DNA from: Trujillonella endophytica
GTDB lineage: Bacteria; Actinomycetota; Actinomycetes; Mycobacteriales; Geodermatophilaceae
Length of the DNA: 64,000 bases
Assembly: GCF_019799905.1 (NCBI RefSeq)
Contig: NZ_JABGCI010000010.1
Span: forward strand, 102,534-166,533
Direction of reading: 5' to 3'
The notes under the pieces were generated by a model, which searched no databases, was not told where the DNA came from, and saw nothing but the letters and a program-made list of their open reading frames with translations. How positions within the stretch are numbered: position 1 is the stretch's first letter; every line of letters starts with the position of its first letter. A program made the translations under genes and the position numbers. Positions 1 to 11,782 of the stretch are shown here, piece after piece.

Positions 1-1164
1 GTCGCCGTCGCCGGCGAGGTGGTCACCGACGGCTCGTCGGCCGGGCGACCGGTCCCGGCGGGGGAGGACCACCCGGTGGTCGCCCGGCTGCGGGCGGCCG
101 GCGCGGTCGTCGTCGGCATCACCCGCGTGCCGGAGCTCTGCCTCTACGCGTCCACCGACTCCGCGGGCGCCGTCAGCCGCAACCCCTGGGACACCGCCCG
201 CTCGCCGGCCGGCAGCTCCGGCGGCAGCGCGGCCGCGGTCGCCGCCGGCGTGGTCCCGATCGCCCACGGGAACGACGGCATGGGGTCGCTGCGGCTGCCC
301 GCCGCCGCCTGCGGGCTGGTCACCCTCAAGCCCGGCCGCGGCGTCCTGCCCGGCGGCATCGGGGCGGACGACTGGTCGGGCATGGCCGTGAACGGCGCGC
401 TCACCACCACGGTCGCCGACCAGGCCCTCGCCTTCTCCGTGCTGGCGGGGGAGGAGCCCGGCCCGCTGCCCGAGCCCGGGCGGCCGCTGCGGATCGCGGT
501 GAGCACGCGTTCCCCGGTGCCCGGCGTGCGCGCCGACCGGGAGGCACGGGTGGCGGTGGAGGCCATGGCCGGGCTGCTGCGGGAGGCCGGGCACACGATC
601 GTCCGGCGCGACCCGGTGATCCCGCCCGACGCCGCGGTCGCCGCGATGGCCCGGTGGCTGGCCGGCGCGGAGGACGACGCCGAGTTCCTCGGTCTGGACC
701 GGTCGGCGCTGGAGCCGCGCAGTCGCACCCACGCCCGCCTGGGCCGGTGGGTCCGCCGGCTCGGCCTGGTCCGGCCCGGGGCCGCCGAGCGGTTCCGCCG
801 GCGCACGGAGGCCTTCTTCGCGGACGGCTCCACCGGCGGCATCGACGTCCTGCTGACCCCCGTCGTCAGCGGGCCCCCGCTGGCCGCCCGGCCCTGGCAC
901 GAGCGGGGCTTCCTGGCCAACGTGACGGCCAACGCCCGCTGGGCCCCGTTCGCCTCGCCGTGGAACCTGGCGGGGGTGCCGGCCGCCGTCGTGCCCGCCG
1001 GGAGGCGGTCCCAGGGGTGGCCCCTGGCGGTCCAGCTGGTCGGCCCCCCGGGGTCCGAGAGGCGACTACTCTGGCTGGCCGGAGAGCTGGAACGCCGGCG
1101 GCCGTGGCGCCGTCACGCGCCGGTCTTCGACCCCCTCCCGTCGCCGGCCGCGACGGCCGTGTGA
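1..1164 (+). CDS. Amidase (amidase-signature family), 5'-truncated by the window edge
   Basis: The reading frame is open from base 1, so the true start lies to the left and only the last ~387 residues are seen. The amidase-signature core is present: a Gly/Ser-rich stretch SSGGSAAAVAAG supplies the cis-Ser, and NDGMGSLRLPAA holds the probable Ser nucleophile in the GS(L)R motif. The catalytic Lys would normally sit upstream, near or beyond the edge. The family usually reads DGGGS, so Met in DGMGS is a small deviation. Family members hydrolyse amides as cytosolic enzymes; the substrate cannot be told from sequence. The gene ends 70 bp before uvrA on the same strand. Family assignment is confident, specific function is not. 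Confidence 0.85.
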   Translation, partial: VAVAGEVVTDGSSAGRPVPAGEDHPVVARLRAAGAVVVGITRVPELCLYASTDSAGAVSRNPWDTARSPAGSSGGSAAAVAAGVVPIAHGNDGMGSLRLPAAACGLVTLKPGRGVLPGGIGADDWSGMAVNGALTTTVADQALAFSVLAGEEPGPLPEPGRPLRIAVSTRSPVPGVRADREARVAVEAMAGLLREAGHTIVRRDPVIPPDAAVAAMARWLAGAEDDAEFLGLDRSALEPRSRTHARLGRWVRRLGLVRPGAAERFRRRTEAFFADGSTGGIDVLLTPVVSGPPLAARPWHERGFLANVTANARWAPFASPWNLAGVPAAVVPAGRRSQGWPLAVQLVGPPGSERRLLWLAGELERRRPWRRHAPVFDPLPSPAATAV

Positions 1165-1234
1165 GCGGCGCAGTGCGCTCCCGCTGATCCCGGCCCCGGC
1201 CGACCGACCGAGCACTTCGACCGACAGGACATCC

Positions 1235-4126
<2,892 letters not shown>

Positions 4127-4158
4127 GCGCCGCGCCGGGTCAGCGCCCGGCGCGGCGC
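4127..4158 (+). terminator. Hairpin terminator after uvrA
   Basis: A perfect 13-bp stem begins on the base after the uvrA stop. The left arm is 4127-4139 (GCGCCGCGCCGGG), the right arm 4146-4158, with a 6-base loop. There is no T-tract, which is usual for intrinsic-like terminators of high-GC actinobacteria. Confidence 0.7.
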
Positions 4159-4245
4159 CGCCGGAACGGCCACGCCCGCCGTCGGGGACCGGTCCTGTCA
4201 CCCCCCGGCGGCAGGCTGCCCGGGACCGACCCGAGGAGGTGGCCC

Positions 4246-5064
4246 ATGGCGCTGCAGCGGACCTACCCGCACGGCGTGACCTGCTGGATCGACACCGAGC
4301 AGCCCGACCCGGCCGAGGCCGCCCGCTTCTACGGCGGGCTGTTCGGCTGGACGCTGACCGAGGCGATGCCGCCCGGGGCGCCCGGGTCCTACCTGATCGC
4401 CACGCTGGCGGGGGAGGACGTCGCCGCCGTCGCCCCCGTCAGCGGTCCGGCGACCTGGAACACCTACGTCGCCGTCGACGACTGCGACGCCACGGCGGCC
4501 CGGGTCCCCGGCCTCGGCGGCACCGTGACCGCGCCGCCGGCCGACGCGGGGCCCGGCGGCCGGGCCGCGAGCTGCACCGACCCGCAGGGCGCGCCCTTCC
4601 GGCTCTGGCAGGCCCGCCGTCGGCTCGGCGCGCAGCTGACCAACGCGCCCGACACGTGGAACTTCTCCGACCTGCACACGCCCGATCCGGCGGCGGCCAC
4701 CGCCTTCTACGTGTCGCTGTTCGGGTGGCGGACCACCGACGTGCCCGGCGCCGGGACGATGCTGCAGGTGCTCGGGTACGGCGACCACCTCGCGGCGACG
4801 GTCGACCCAGACATCCACCAGCGCCAGGCCGGTGCACCCCCGGGGTTCGCCGACGTCATCGGCGGCGTCGCGGCGACCCGGCGGGACGAGCCGCCGCACT
4901 GGCACGTCACCTTCTCCGTCGCCGACCGGGACGCCGCGGCGACGACCGCCGAGCGGCTGGGCGGCACGGTGCTGGACGGAGGGGAGAACCCGTGGACGCG
5001 GACCGCGCTGGTCCGCGATCCCCAGGGTGCCGAGTTCACCCTGAGCCAGTTCACGGGCTTGTGA
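4246..5064 (+). CDS. VOC (glyoxalase/bleomycin-resistance-like) protein, two domains
   Basis: A 272-residue protein made of two consecutive VOC modules (roughly residues 8-125 and 140-270). Each begins with a hydrophobic strand followed by the A-x-FY-x-x-LFGW pattern typical of the fold (RFYGGLFGW, then AFYVSLFGW), and each ends in DPQGAxF/DPQGAEF. The architecture resembles the actinobacterial CFP30B-type 'hydroxylase/glyoxalase' group. Possible roles are small-molecule binding or a metal-dependent reaction; the substrate is unknown. The ATG at 4246 was chosen because GAGGAGGT lies 5 bases upstream; the open frame extends further left only through uvrA sequence. Confidence 0.85.
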   Translation: MALQRTYPHGVTCWIDTEQPDPAEAARFYGGLFGWTLTEAMPPGAPGSYLIATLAGEDVAAVAPVSGPATWNTYVAVDDCDATAARVPGLGGTVTAPPADAGPGGRAASCTDPQGAPFRLWQARRRLGAQLTNAPDTWNFSDLHTPDPAAATAFYVSLFGWRTTDVPGAGTMLQVLGYGDHLAATVDPDIHQRQAGAPPGFADVIGGVAATRRDEPPHWHVTFSVADRDAAATTAERLGGTVLDGGENPWTRTALVRDPQGAEFTLSQFTGL

Positions 5065-5088
5065 AGATCGTCACGCACCGCGTATGGT
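5059..5088 (+). promoter_or_regulatory. Possible sigma-70-type promoter for the small membrane protein
   Basis: TTGTGA (5059-5064) and TATGGT (5083-5088) are separated by 18 bases and lie ~50 bases before the ATG at 5141. The -35 element overlaps the stop of the VOC gene. This rests on pattern matching only. Confidence 0.3.
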
Positions 5089-5140
5089 CCGTGTGACCGA
5101 CGTCACCGGGGTACCCCTGTGCCCCAGCGAGGAGAGCTCG

Positions 5141-5449
5141 ATGAGCGCACTCACGCCCGATTGCGACCCGGACATGAGCCACTGCGGGCAGCCGTGGCAG
5201 GGCAAGAGCAAGCCCGGTTCGGGCCTCCTCTCCGCCGCCCTGCTGCTCGCCGTCCTCGGGCTCTCGCTCCTCGTCGTGACCAAGGACGTGGTGGCCGACG
5301 CGTTCGACTTCGTCGCCGTCCCGGTGGGCCTGCTCGCGGCAGTGGCGCTCACCCGCCGCGCCGTCCGCCTGGTCACGTGGGGCGCCTCCGCCGTCGCCGC
5401 CCACGTGCCCACGGCCGTGGCCGTGCGGCGCTCGCAGCCCGCTGGGTGA
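5141..5449 (+). CDS. Small two-helix membrane protein, unknown function
   Basis: A 102-residue protein of unknown function. The N-terminal ~30 residues are polar with Cys at 8 and 15 (CDPDMSHC). They are followed by two hydrophobic segments (about 28-46 and 55-70) and a basic C-terminal tail, which suggests two membrane passes. ATG at 5141 is preceded by GAGGAG (5129-5134 region), a good ribosome site; an in-frame GTG at 5084 would add 19 residues without a ribosome site. No family was recognised. The gene is followed by a strong hairpin shared with the convergent gene. Confidence 0.6.
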   Translation: MSALTPDCDPDMSHCGQPWQGKSKPGSGLLSAALLLAVLGLSLLVVTKDVVADAFDFVAVPVGLLAAVALTRRAVRLVTWGASAVAAHVPTAVAVRRSQPAG

Positions 5450-5474
5450 CCACCCGCACCACCTGAGACATCCC

Positions 5475-5500
5475 GGAGCGGGGCCCACGGGCCCCGCTCC
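5475..5500. terminator. Bidirectional hairpin terminator
   Basis: Perfect 12-bp arms, 5475-5486 (GGAGCGGGGCCC) and 5489-5500, around a two-base loop that probably opens to four bases. It lies between convergent genes (small membrane protein, plus; Hsp70 partner, minus), so it can serve both. Confidence 0.7.
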
Positions 5501-5533
5501 CGGCATGTGCGGGCATCGCCGGGACCGGCCGCC

Positions 5534-7885
5534 TCAGGCCAGCACGATCCGCGCGTCCGGCGGGGCCTCGCTCGCCACCAGGAGCCGGCCGCCCATCCGC
5601 AGGCACGGGAAGAGCGCCACGTGGCCGCCCCCGTCGCCGGACACCGGCAGCCCGCCGTCGATCTCGTACCGGCCGGACGTCACCTTGCGGCGGGTGGCGG
5701 CGGGGTCGTCCGGGCCCTCGGGCGGCGCGTCCGGACGCAGCAGGACGACGACCTCCGTGCATCCCCCCGGCCAGGTCCAGCACAGCCGTCCGCCGTCGAC
5801 CACGAGGTGGGACACCGGGGGCAACACGACCCAGGCCGCGCTGGCCCCGGCCACCGCGGTCGACCCGGTTCGGGTGAGGACGACGTACTCGGTGACCGGA
5901 CCGGGCGGGCGGGCGTCGACGGCGAGCCCCGGGACCATCGCCGGCACCAGCGCGCCCACCGCGGCCGGGTCGACGACGGTGCCGGCCGCCGGCGGGCTCG
6001 CCCCGGCCGGGAGCCGGCGGACCTCGGCGGTGCCGGTGGCCGGCACCGGGTGGCTCAGCCGCAGCCGGCGCCCGTGCGGTGCGACGGTCAGTGACCCGAC
6101 CACCGCGCCCGGCGGGGGAGCACCGGGGGCCGCGGCGGCCGCGGACGGGGGCGGGGTGGCGGCGGCAGGCGTGGCCGCGGGTGTGACGGGCCGGGTGCCG
6201 CTCTCCGCCTCCGGGGCGGCGATGCCCAGCCGCGTGGCGACGACGACGTGGCCCGCGACCTCGCCGTGGCCACCGTCCTCGAGGGCGCACTCGCGCGTGA
6301 TGCCGACGACCTCGCGGCGGCCGTCGGGCCGTACGCGGAGCACCCGGTAGTCAACGGGACCGACGGAGGTGGACGCCGTCCAGCGGACCTCGCGGGCACC
6401 GCCGGCCGCGGGGACGACGTGCACGCCGGTGGCCGGCGCGACGCCGAGCGCGGTGAGCTCCGCCCAGGCCGCGGGGTGGTCGGCGACGGCGTCGAGGACG
6501 GCGAGCAGCGCCCGCTCCCGCTCCGGTCCGGACGGCGCGGCCGCGAGTACGGCGTCGGCACCGGCCAGAGTGGCGCGGGACGCACGCAGCAGGTCCTCGG
6601 CCGCCTCGCCGGACGGTCCGGGCACGTCGGCGGCGGTGGACGCCAGCTGCTCGAGCGCCGTGGTGGCCGCGGCGTGCTGGCGGGCCGCGAGGGCGTCGGC
6701 GACGACGCGCCACGCGGCGTCGGCACGGGCGGCTGCCTGGGTCACCTCGTCGCGCAGCGCCCGGATGGGCGGGTGCATCTCCCCGGCGGCGGCGAGAGCC
6801 GCCTCGACGTGCCGGCGCGCCGCGGCCGGGCGCCCGGCCCGCAGCGCCGCCCGGGCCGCGGACACCTCGGCCTGCCAGTCGCCGCGACCGGGGGAACGCG
6901 GCGGGACCGGCGGCGCGGGCAGCTCGACCGGCGTCCCCGCCTCGGCGGCGAGCTCCGTCACGACCGCGGCGGCGCGGCCGGCGTCGAGCCCGGCGCCCAG
7001 CGCCTCCTGCACGAGGTGGTGCGCGTCGTCGGGGGTCAGCCTGTCCTCGACCAGCACCGCGGCGGCGACCCGCGGCCGGAGCGCCTCGCGGACGTCGCCG
7101 GCCAGGGCGTCGAGGTAGACCGCCGGGTCGCCGTCCACCAGCAGCAGGCCGACGGCGGCGAGCAGGTCGTCGACCAGCGCCCGCCGGCGGTCGGGCCGGC
7201 GCTGCCGGTTGATCACCAGCAGCGCGTCGCGTCGCCGCCGGACGGCGTCCCGGTCGGCCGTCGGCGGGAGCTCGAGGAGGGCGTGCAGGCTGGGCACGCG
7301 GTCCCCCTCGATGCGGCCGAGCTCCTCCAGGTCGTCGCGGACCTGGCGCAGCACCCCGGGATCGGCCGGCCCGGCGGGAGCGGGCCCGTCGACGGCGCCG
7401 AGCAGGCGGTGCCGGCCCAGGCGTGCCTCGAACGCGGCGTCGTCGATGCCGGCGGAGGCGGCCAACCCGCGCAGCCCGGCGACCTTGTCGGCGGGCACCC
7501 CGCCGAAGCGCTCCACCAGCCGCTGCAGGGCGGCGTCGAGCTCGGCGGAGCGGTCGGCGTCGCGGCGGGCGCGCTCCGCGCGGGTCCGCTCGGCCAGTTC
7601 CTGCCGGCCGCCGGAGGTGCGGAGCCGGGAGGCGTACTGGTCGTGCCACGCCAGCAGGGCGGTGACGAGCCCGCGGTACTTGGGGTGGTCGCGCTGCTTC
7701 TGCCAGAAGGCCCAGACGGCGTCGACCTGGCCGGCCACCTCGTCGTCGGTCAGCGACCCGGCGGCCTCCAGCGGGAGGTCGTAGACCTCGAACGGATCGC
7801 TGTCGTCGAGGCCGCCACGGGCCTCGATCGAGGCGAGCACCCGCTTGCGGTACGCGTTGCCGTCGAAGGGCGGGAGCACGGTCAC
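5534..7885 (-). CDS. Large Hsp70-partner protein with FN3-like C-terminal half, unknown function
   Basis: A 783-residue protein whose GTG start (7885) overlaps the stop of the upstream Hsp70 gene by four bases (GTGA), so the two are translationally coupled. The N-terminal half looks alpha-helical and charged. Residues ~30-80 begin DPFEVYDLP and reach an HPK, and a second stretch near 231 contains RPDRR; both faintly resemble J-domain layout but lack a true HPD. A helical Ala-rich middle region follows. After ~500, beta-rich segments resembling fibronectin-III modules flank an Ala/Pro linker. The coupling suggests a dedicated co-chaperone or client adaptor for the neighbouring Hsp70; this is inference. 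A GTG at 7879 is an alternative start. Confidence 0.65.
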   Translation of the reverse strand: MTVLPPFDGNAYRKRVLASIEARGGLDDSDPFEVYDLPLEAAGSLTDDEVAGQVDAVWAFWQKQRDHPKYRGLVTALLAWHDQYASRLRTSGGRQELAERTRAERARRDADRSAELDAALQRLVERFGGVPADKVAGLRGLAASAGIDDAAFEARLGRHRLLGAVDGPAPAGPADPGVLRQVRDDLEELGRIEGDRVPSLHALLELPPTADRDAVRRRRDALLVINRQRRPDRRRALVDDLLAAVGLLLVDGDPAVYLDALAGDVREALRPRVAAAVLVEDRLTPDDAHHLVQEALGAGLDAGRAAAVVTELAAEAGTPVELPAPPVPPRSPGRGDWQAEVSAARAALRAGRPAAARRHVEAALAAAGEMHPPIRALRDEVTQAAARADAAWRVVADALAARQHAAATTALEQLASTAADVPGPSGEAAEDLLRASRATLAGADAVLAAAPSGPERERALLAVLDAVADHPAAWAELTALGVAPATGVHVVPAAGGAREVRWTASTSVGPVDYRVLRVRPDGRREVVGITRECALEDGGHGEVAGHVVVATRLGIAAPEAESGTRPVTPAATPAAATPPPSAAAAAPGAPPPGAVVGSLTVAPHGRRLRLSHPVPATGTAEVRRLPAGASPPAAGTVVDPAAVGALVPAMVPGLAVDARPPGPVTEYVVLTRTGSTAVAGASAAWVVLPPVSHLVVDGGRLCWTWPGGCTEVVVLLRPDAPPEGPDDPAATRRKVTSGRYEIDGGLPVSGDGGGHVALFPCLRMGGRLLVASEAPPDARIVLA

Positions 7886-9588
7886 CCGTCCCGGCGGCGT
7901 ACCCGCCCGACCTGTGCCCGTTCCCGGGCGATGTCGGCCTGGCTCAGCGCCGCTCCGGTCTCCACGCGCACGGTCAGCGGCCGGTCGGCCAGGCCCTCGT
8001 GCAGGGCGGTGAGCTCGAGGATGCCGTCGAAGCCCATCCGCAGCACCACCTGGATCTCCGTGCCGGCGGGGTGACCGGGCGGGATGTCCTCGATGGAGGC
8101 CTCGGCCAGCAGCTTCGCGTCCTCCGGGCGTGGGGACTCGACGCCGCCGCCCTGCTCGACGACCCGGATGGTCACCACGCGCTGGTCGTCGTGGACGGTG
8201 CCGAAGGAGCGGCGGACGGCGATCGGCAGCCGGTCGTTGCGGTGCACGAGGAAGACCGTGGCCGGCTCGCCGAACCGGTCCAGGGCGAGCACGCCGAAGC
8301 CGCGGGAGACGGTGTTGAGCACCTGGATCTCCACCATGCGCCGCACCTGGGCCGCCGTCAGGCCGATGGCGTCGCCCAGCCGGGCGCACGCCGCGTCGAC
8401 GTCGTCCGGGGCGGCGTACTCCAGCGGCATGCCGTCGCGCAGCTGGCCGCGGGTCGCCAGGTCGCCGGTGAGCAGCCGTTCGAGCTGCTTCTTGCGGCCG
8501 TACACCGCCGCGCCCTTGGCGACGGCGAGGTCGGGGTCGTGCACCTCCGCCGGCACGCCGAGCTCGGCGGTCAGCCGCTGCGCCACCGCCGGCATCCGGG
8601 TGGAGCCGCCGACGAGCAGGACGCGGTCGATCCGCTCGACGCCGCGGGCGCGCGCGGCCCCGACCGTGGCCCGCGTGAGCTCCAGGGTGCGTTCGAGCAG
8701 ACCCGCGGTCAGCCGCTCGAACTCGGCCCGCGTCACGGGCACGTCGGCGCGGCGGCCGTCGTGCTCCACCGGGACGACGACCTCCTCCCGGACGCTGAGC
8801 TCCCGCTTGGCCCGCTCGGCGGAGAGCACGAGCGCCTGCCCGCCGGCGCTGTCGTCGAGCGGGTCCTCGGCGTCGGGGTGCGCGGCGAGGAAGGCGCGGG
8901 AGAGGTGGACGGCGAGCTTCTCGTCCCAGTCCGCGCCCCCGAGCTCGTGGTCGCCGTCGGTGGCGACGACGGCCAGCCGGCGGTCGGCCAGCTCCACGAC
9001 CGCGACGTCGACCGTGCCGCCGCCGAGGTCGTAGACGAGCGCGACCTCCTCGAGGCGGTCGGAGGGCCCGGCGCCGTCGAGGCGGGCGAACCCGTACGCC
9101 AGCGCGGCCGCGGTGGGCTCGTTGATGACGTCGAGGACGGTCAGCCCGGCGTACTCGCCGGCCAGCCGGGTGGCCCGCCGCTCCTCGTCGCCGAAGTAGG
9201 CCGGCACGGTGATGACGACGTCCTGCACCGCGCTGGGTGCGGTGAAGCCCGTCTCGCTGACCAGCGCCTTGAGCACCAGGCTGCTGACCGCGGGCGCCGA
9301 CCAGGAGCGGCCGTGGCTGACGAATCGCCAGCTGCTCTCGCCCATCCGCCGCTTGACCAGGGTGCAGACGTCGTCGGGCTGCGCGCGGGCGAGCACCCGG
9401 GCCCGCTCACCGGTGACGTAGTCGTCCGGGCCGACGAACAGGACCACGCTCGGCAGCGTCGGCTCGCCGTCGAGCAGCGGGACGACCTCGGCCTCGCCCG
9501 TCCCGGTGACCTGCGCCAGGCAGCTGTACGTGGTGCCCAGGTCGATGCCGTACACGGTCGCGGAGGGCAGTCGGGCGCCTCGGGGCAT
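7882..9588 (-). CDS. Hsp70-family (DnaK-like) ATPase lacking a C-terminal lid
   Basis: A 568-residue Hsp70 homologue. Nucleotide-binding motifs are clear: phosphate-1 IDLGTTYSC near the N-terminus, the connect segment NEPTAAALAYGF, phosphate-2 YDLGGGTVDVA, and the adenosine motif LVGGSTRMP. The interdomain linker is non-canonical (VSRGFGVLALD instead of a DVxPLxLG sequence). The protein ends after the beta-sandwich substrate domain, with no alpha-helical lid, so it is shorter than housekeeping DnaK. It is therefore a specialised paralogue and not the main DnaK. ATG 9588 (MPRGARL) was chosen; the frame is open further upstream but runs into uvrC sequence. It is coupled to the downstream partner gene. 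Confidence 0.85.
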   Translation of the reverse strand: MPRGARLPSATVYGIDLGTTYSCLAQVTGTGEAEVVPLLDGEPTLPSVVLFVGPDDYVTGERARVLARAQPDDVCTLVKRRMGESSWRFVSHGRSWSAPAVSSLVLKALVSETGFTAPSAVQDVVITVPAYFGDEERRATRLAGEYAGLTVLDVINEPTAAALAYGFARLDGAGPSDRLEEVALVYDLGGGTVDVAVVELADRRLAVVATDGDHELGGADWDEKLAVHLSRAFLAAHPDAEDPLDDSAGGQALVLSAERAKRELSVREEVVVPVEHDGRRADVPVTRAEFERLTAGLLERTLELTRATVGAARARGVERIDRVLLVGGSTRMPAVAQRLTAELGVPAEVHDPDLAVAKGAAVYGRKKQLERLLTGDLATRGQLRDGMPLEYAAPDDVDAACARLGDAIGLTAAQVRRMVEIQVLNTVSRGFGVLALDRFGEPATVFLVHRNDRLPIAVRRSFGTVHDDQRVVTIRVVEQGGGVESPRPEDAKLLAEASIEDIPPGHPAGTEIQVVLRMGFDGILELTALHEGLADRPLTVRVETGAALSQADIARERAQVGRVRRRDG

Positions 9589-9705
9589 GGGCCGGACAGT
9601 AGCGGCGCCCCGAGGGGCCGGAGCACGTCCGGGGGCTCGGGCCGGCGGGTGGGACACGCGGGACGGAAGGGTCCGGTGCAGGCACGGCGTGTCACTCCCG
9701 CGACC

Positions 9706-9718
9706 TAGTGTGGACGGC
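9706..9718 (+). promoter_or_regulatory. -10 element suggesting leaderless uvrC transcript
   Basis: TAGTGT (9706-9711) lies seven bases before the uvrC ATG at 9719, a spacing that places transcription start at or next to the start codon. No Shine-Dalgarno sequence is seen. No convincing -35 element. Confidence 0.4.
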
Positions 9719-11782
9719 ATGCCGGACCCGTCCTCGTACCGCCCAGCGGTCGGCAGCATCCCAGAGACCCCGGGCGTCTACCGGTTCCGCGACCCGAACG
9801 GCCGGGTCATCTACGTCGGCAAGGCCAAGAGCCTGCGCCAGCGGCTGAACAGCTACTTCGCCGACGTCGCGGGCCTGCACCCGCGCACCCGGCAGATGGT
9901 CACGACCGCGTCCAGCGTCGAGTGGACCGTCGTCGGCACCGAGGTCGAGGCGCTGCAGCTCGAGTACAACTGGATCAAGGAGTACGACCCGCGGTTCAAC
10001 GTCCGCTACCGCGACGACAAGAGCTACCCGTCGCTGGCCGTGACCCTGAACGAGGAGTACCCGCGGCTGCAGGTGATGCGGGGCCCCAAGCGCAAGGGCG
10101 TGCGGTACTTCGGCCCCTACGCCCACGCCTGGGCGATCCGCGAGACGCTCGACACGCTGACCCGGGTCTTCCCCGCCCGTACCTGCTCCAACGGCGTCTT
10201 CACGCGCGCCGGGCAGATCGGCCGGCCCTGCCTGCTGGGCTACATCGGCAAGTGCGCCGCCCCGTGCGTCGGCCGGGTGAGCGCCGAGGAGCACCGGGAG
10301 ATCGTCGACGACTTCTGCGACTTCATGGCCGGCCGCACCGACGCGATGGTCAAGCGCCTGGAGCGGGAGATGGCCGAGGCCGCCGAGGCGATGGAGTACG
10401 AGAGGGCCGCGCGCCTGCGCGACGACCTCGGCGCGCTCAACCGGGCGATGGAGAAGCAGGCCGTCGTCCTCGGTGACGGCACCGACGCCGACGTGGTGGC
10501 GTTCGCCCAGGACGACCTGGAGGCCGCCGTCCAGGTGTTCCACGTCCGCGGCGGGCGGGTCCGCGGGCAGCGCGGCTGGATCATCGACAAGGTCGAGGAG
10601 ATCGGCACCGGGGAACTGGTGGAGCAGTTCCTGCTGCAGGTGTACGGCGGTGTCGACGAGCAGACCGGCGTCGCGGAGTCCGGCGAGACGGTGCCCCGAG
10701 AGGTGCTCGTCCCGGAGCTGCCGGCCGACGCCGACGTCTACGAGGAGCTGCTCAGCGAGCTGCGCGGCAGCCGGGTCAGCCTGCGGGTGCCGCAGCGCGG
10801 GGACAAGCGGTCGCTGCTGGAGACCGTCGAGCGCAACGCCAAGGAGGCCTTCGTCCGGCACCGGGTGAAGCGCTCCAGCGACCTCACCGCCCGGTCCCTG
10901 GCGCTGGCCGAGCTCCAGGAGGCCCTGGAGCTGCCCGAGGCCCCCCTGCGGATCGAGTGCATCGACGTCTCGCACGTGCAGGGCACCAACGTCGTCGCCT
11001 CCATGGTGGTGTTCGAGGACGGCCTGGCGAAGAAGTCCGACTACCGGCGCTTCTCCGTCACGCACGGCACCGACGACACCGCCGCCATGGCCGAGGTCGT
11101 GCGGCGCCGGTTCGCCCGGCACCTCAAGGAGGAGGCCGACCGGCGCGACGAACAGGGCGTCGCCGCGGAGGAGGGGCGGCCGCGCCGCTTCGCCTACCCG
11201 CCGAACCTCCTCGTCGTCGACGGCGGCGCCCCGCAGGTGGCGGCGGCCGCCCGCTCGCTGGACGAGCTCGGGGTGGTCGACGTCGCGATCTGCGGGCTGG
11301 CCAAGCGGATGGAGGAGGTGTGGCTGCCGGGGGAGTCCGACCCGGTGATCCTGCCGCGCACCTCCGAGGCGCTGTACCTGCTGCAGCGGGTGCGGGACGA
11401 GGCCCACCGGTTCGCGATCACCTACCACCGGCAGAAGCGCTCGGCCAGCATGCTGGTCTCCCTGTTGGACGACGTCCCCGGCCTGGGCGACACCCGGCGA
11501 AAGGCGCTGATGAAGCAGTTCGGCTCACTCAAGCGGCTGCGGGCCGCCTCCCTGGAGGAGCTCACGGAGGTGCCGGGCATCGGCCGCCGGACCGCCGAGG
11601 CGGTGATGGCCGCGGTGGCCGAGCCCGCCGGGACGGCCGAGGAGGCCATCGAGGAGACGGCGCAGGAGGTCGAGCCGATCGAGTCGACCCTCGGGCCCGA
11701 CGGCCCCGCCGAGCGGGGCACCCTCCAGCCCGACGCCGGGGGGACCGCCGAGGTCGGCCGCGTGGCGGGGGTGGCGTCGTGA
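9719..11782 (+). CDS. uvrC: Excinuclease ABC subunit C
   Basis: UvrC makes both incisions in nucleotide excision repair. The 687-residue product has the N-terminal GIY-YIG nuclease (PGVYRF...VIYVGKAK, residues ~18-40), a UVR UvrB-binding segment around residues 205-245 (MEYERAARLRDDL), the RNase H-like UvrC domain with IDVSHVQG and LVVDGG, and a C-terminal helix-hairpin-helix region (VPGLG..., VPGIGRRTAEAV). The C-terminal ~55 residues after the HhH are an acidic, Glu/Pro-rich tail. The ATG at 9719 gives the usual N-terminus. It overlaps rapZ by four bases (GTGA) and heads the uvrC-rapZ-yvcK cluster. Confidence 0.97.
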   Translation: MPDPSSYRPAVGSIPETPGVYRFRDPNGRVIYVGKAKSLRQRLNSYFADVAGLHPRTRQMVTTASSVEWTVVGTEVEALQLEYNWIKEYDPRFNVRYRDDKSYPSLAVTLNEEYPRLQVMRGPKRKGVRYFGPYAHAWAIRETLDTLTRVFPARTCSNGVFTRAGQIGRPCLLGYIGKCAAPCVGRVSAEEHREIVDDFCDFMAGRTDAMVKRLEREMAEAAEAMEYERAARLRDDLGALNRAMEKQAVVLGDGTDADVVAFAQDDLEAAVQVFHVRGGRVRGQRGWIIDKVEEIGTGELVEQFLLQVYGGVDEQTGVAESGETVPREVLVPELPADADVYEELLSELRGSRVSLRVPQRGDKRSLLETVERNAKEAFVRHRVKRSSDLTARSLALAELQEALELPEAPLRIECIDVSHVQGTNVVASMVVFEDGLAKKSDYRRFSVTHGTDDTAAMAEVVRRRFARHLKEEADRRDEQGVAAEEGRPRRFAYPPNLLVVDGGAPQVAAAARSLDELGVVDVAICGLAKRMEEVWLPGESDPVILPRTSEALYLLQRVRDEAHRFAITYHRQKRSASMLVSLLDDVPGLGDTRRKALMKQFGSLKRLRAASLEELTEVPGIGRRTAEAVMAAVAEPAGTAEEAIEETAQEVEPIESTLGPDGPAERGTLQPDAGGTAEVGRVAGVAS

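Noticed and set aside
1165..1234. Search for an SOS box before uvrA.
   Set aside because: CTTCGACCGACAGG lacks the GTTCGA half; no acceptable LexA match.
7882..9588. Calling this gene dnaK.
   Set aside because: No grpE/dnaJ/hspR neighbours, missing lid and altered linker indicate a paralogue and not the housekeeping chaperone.
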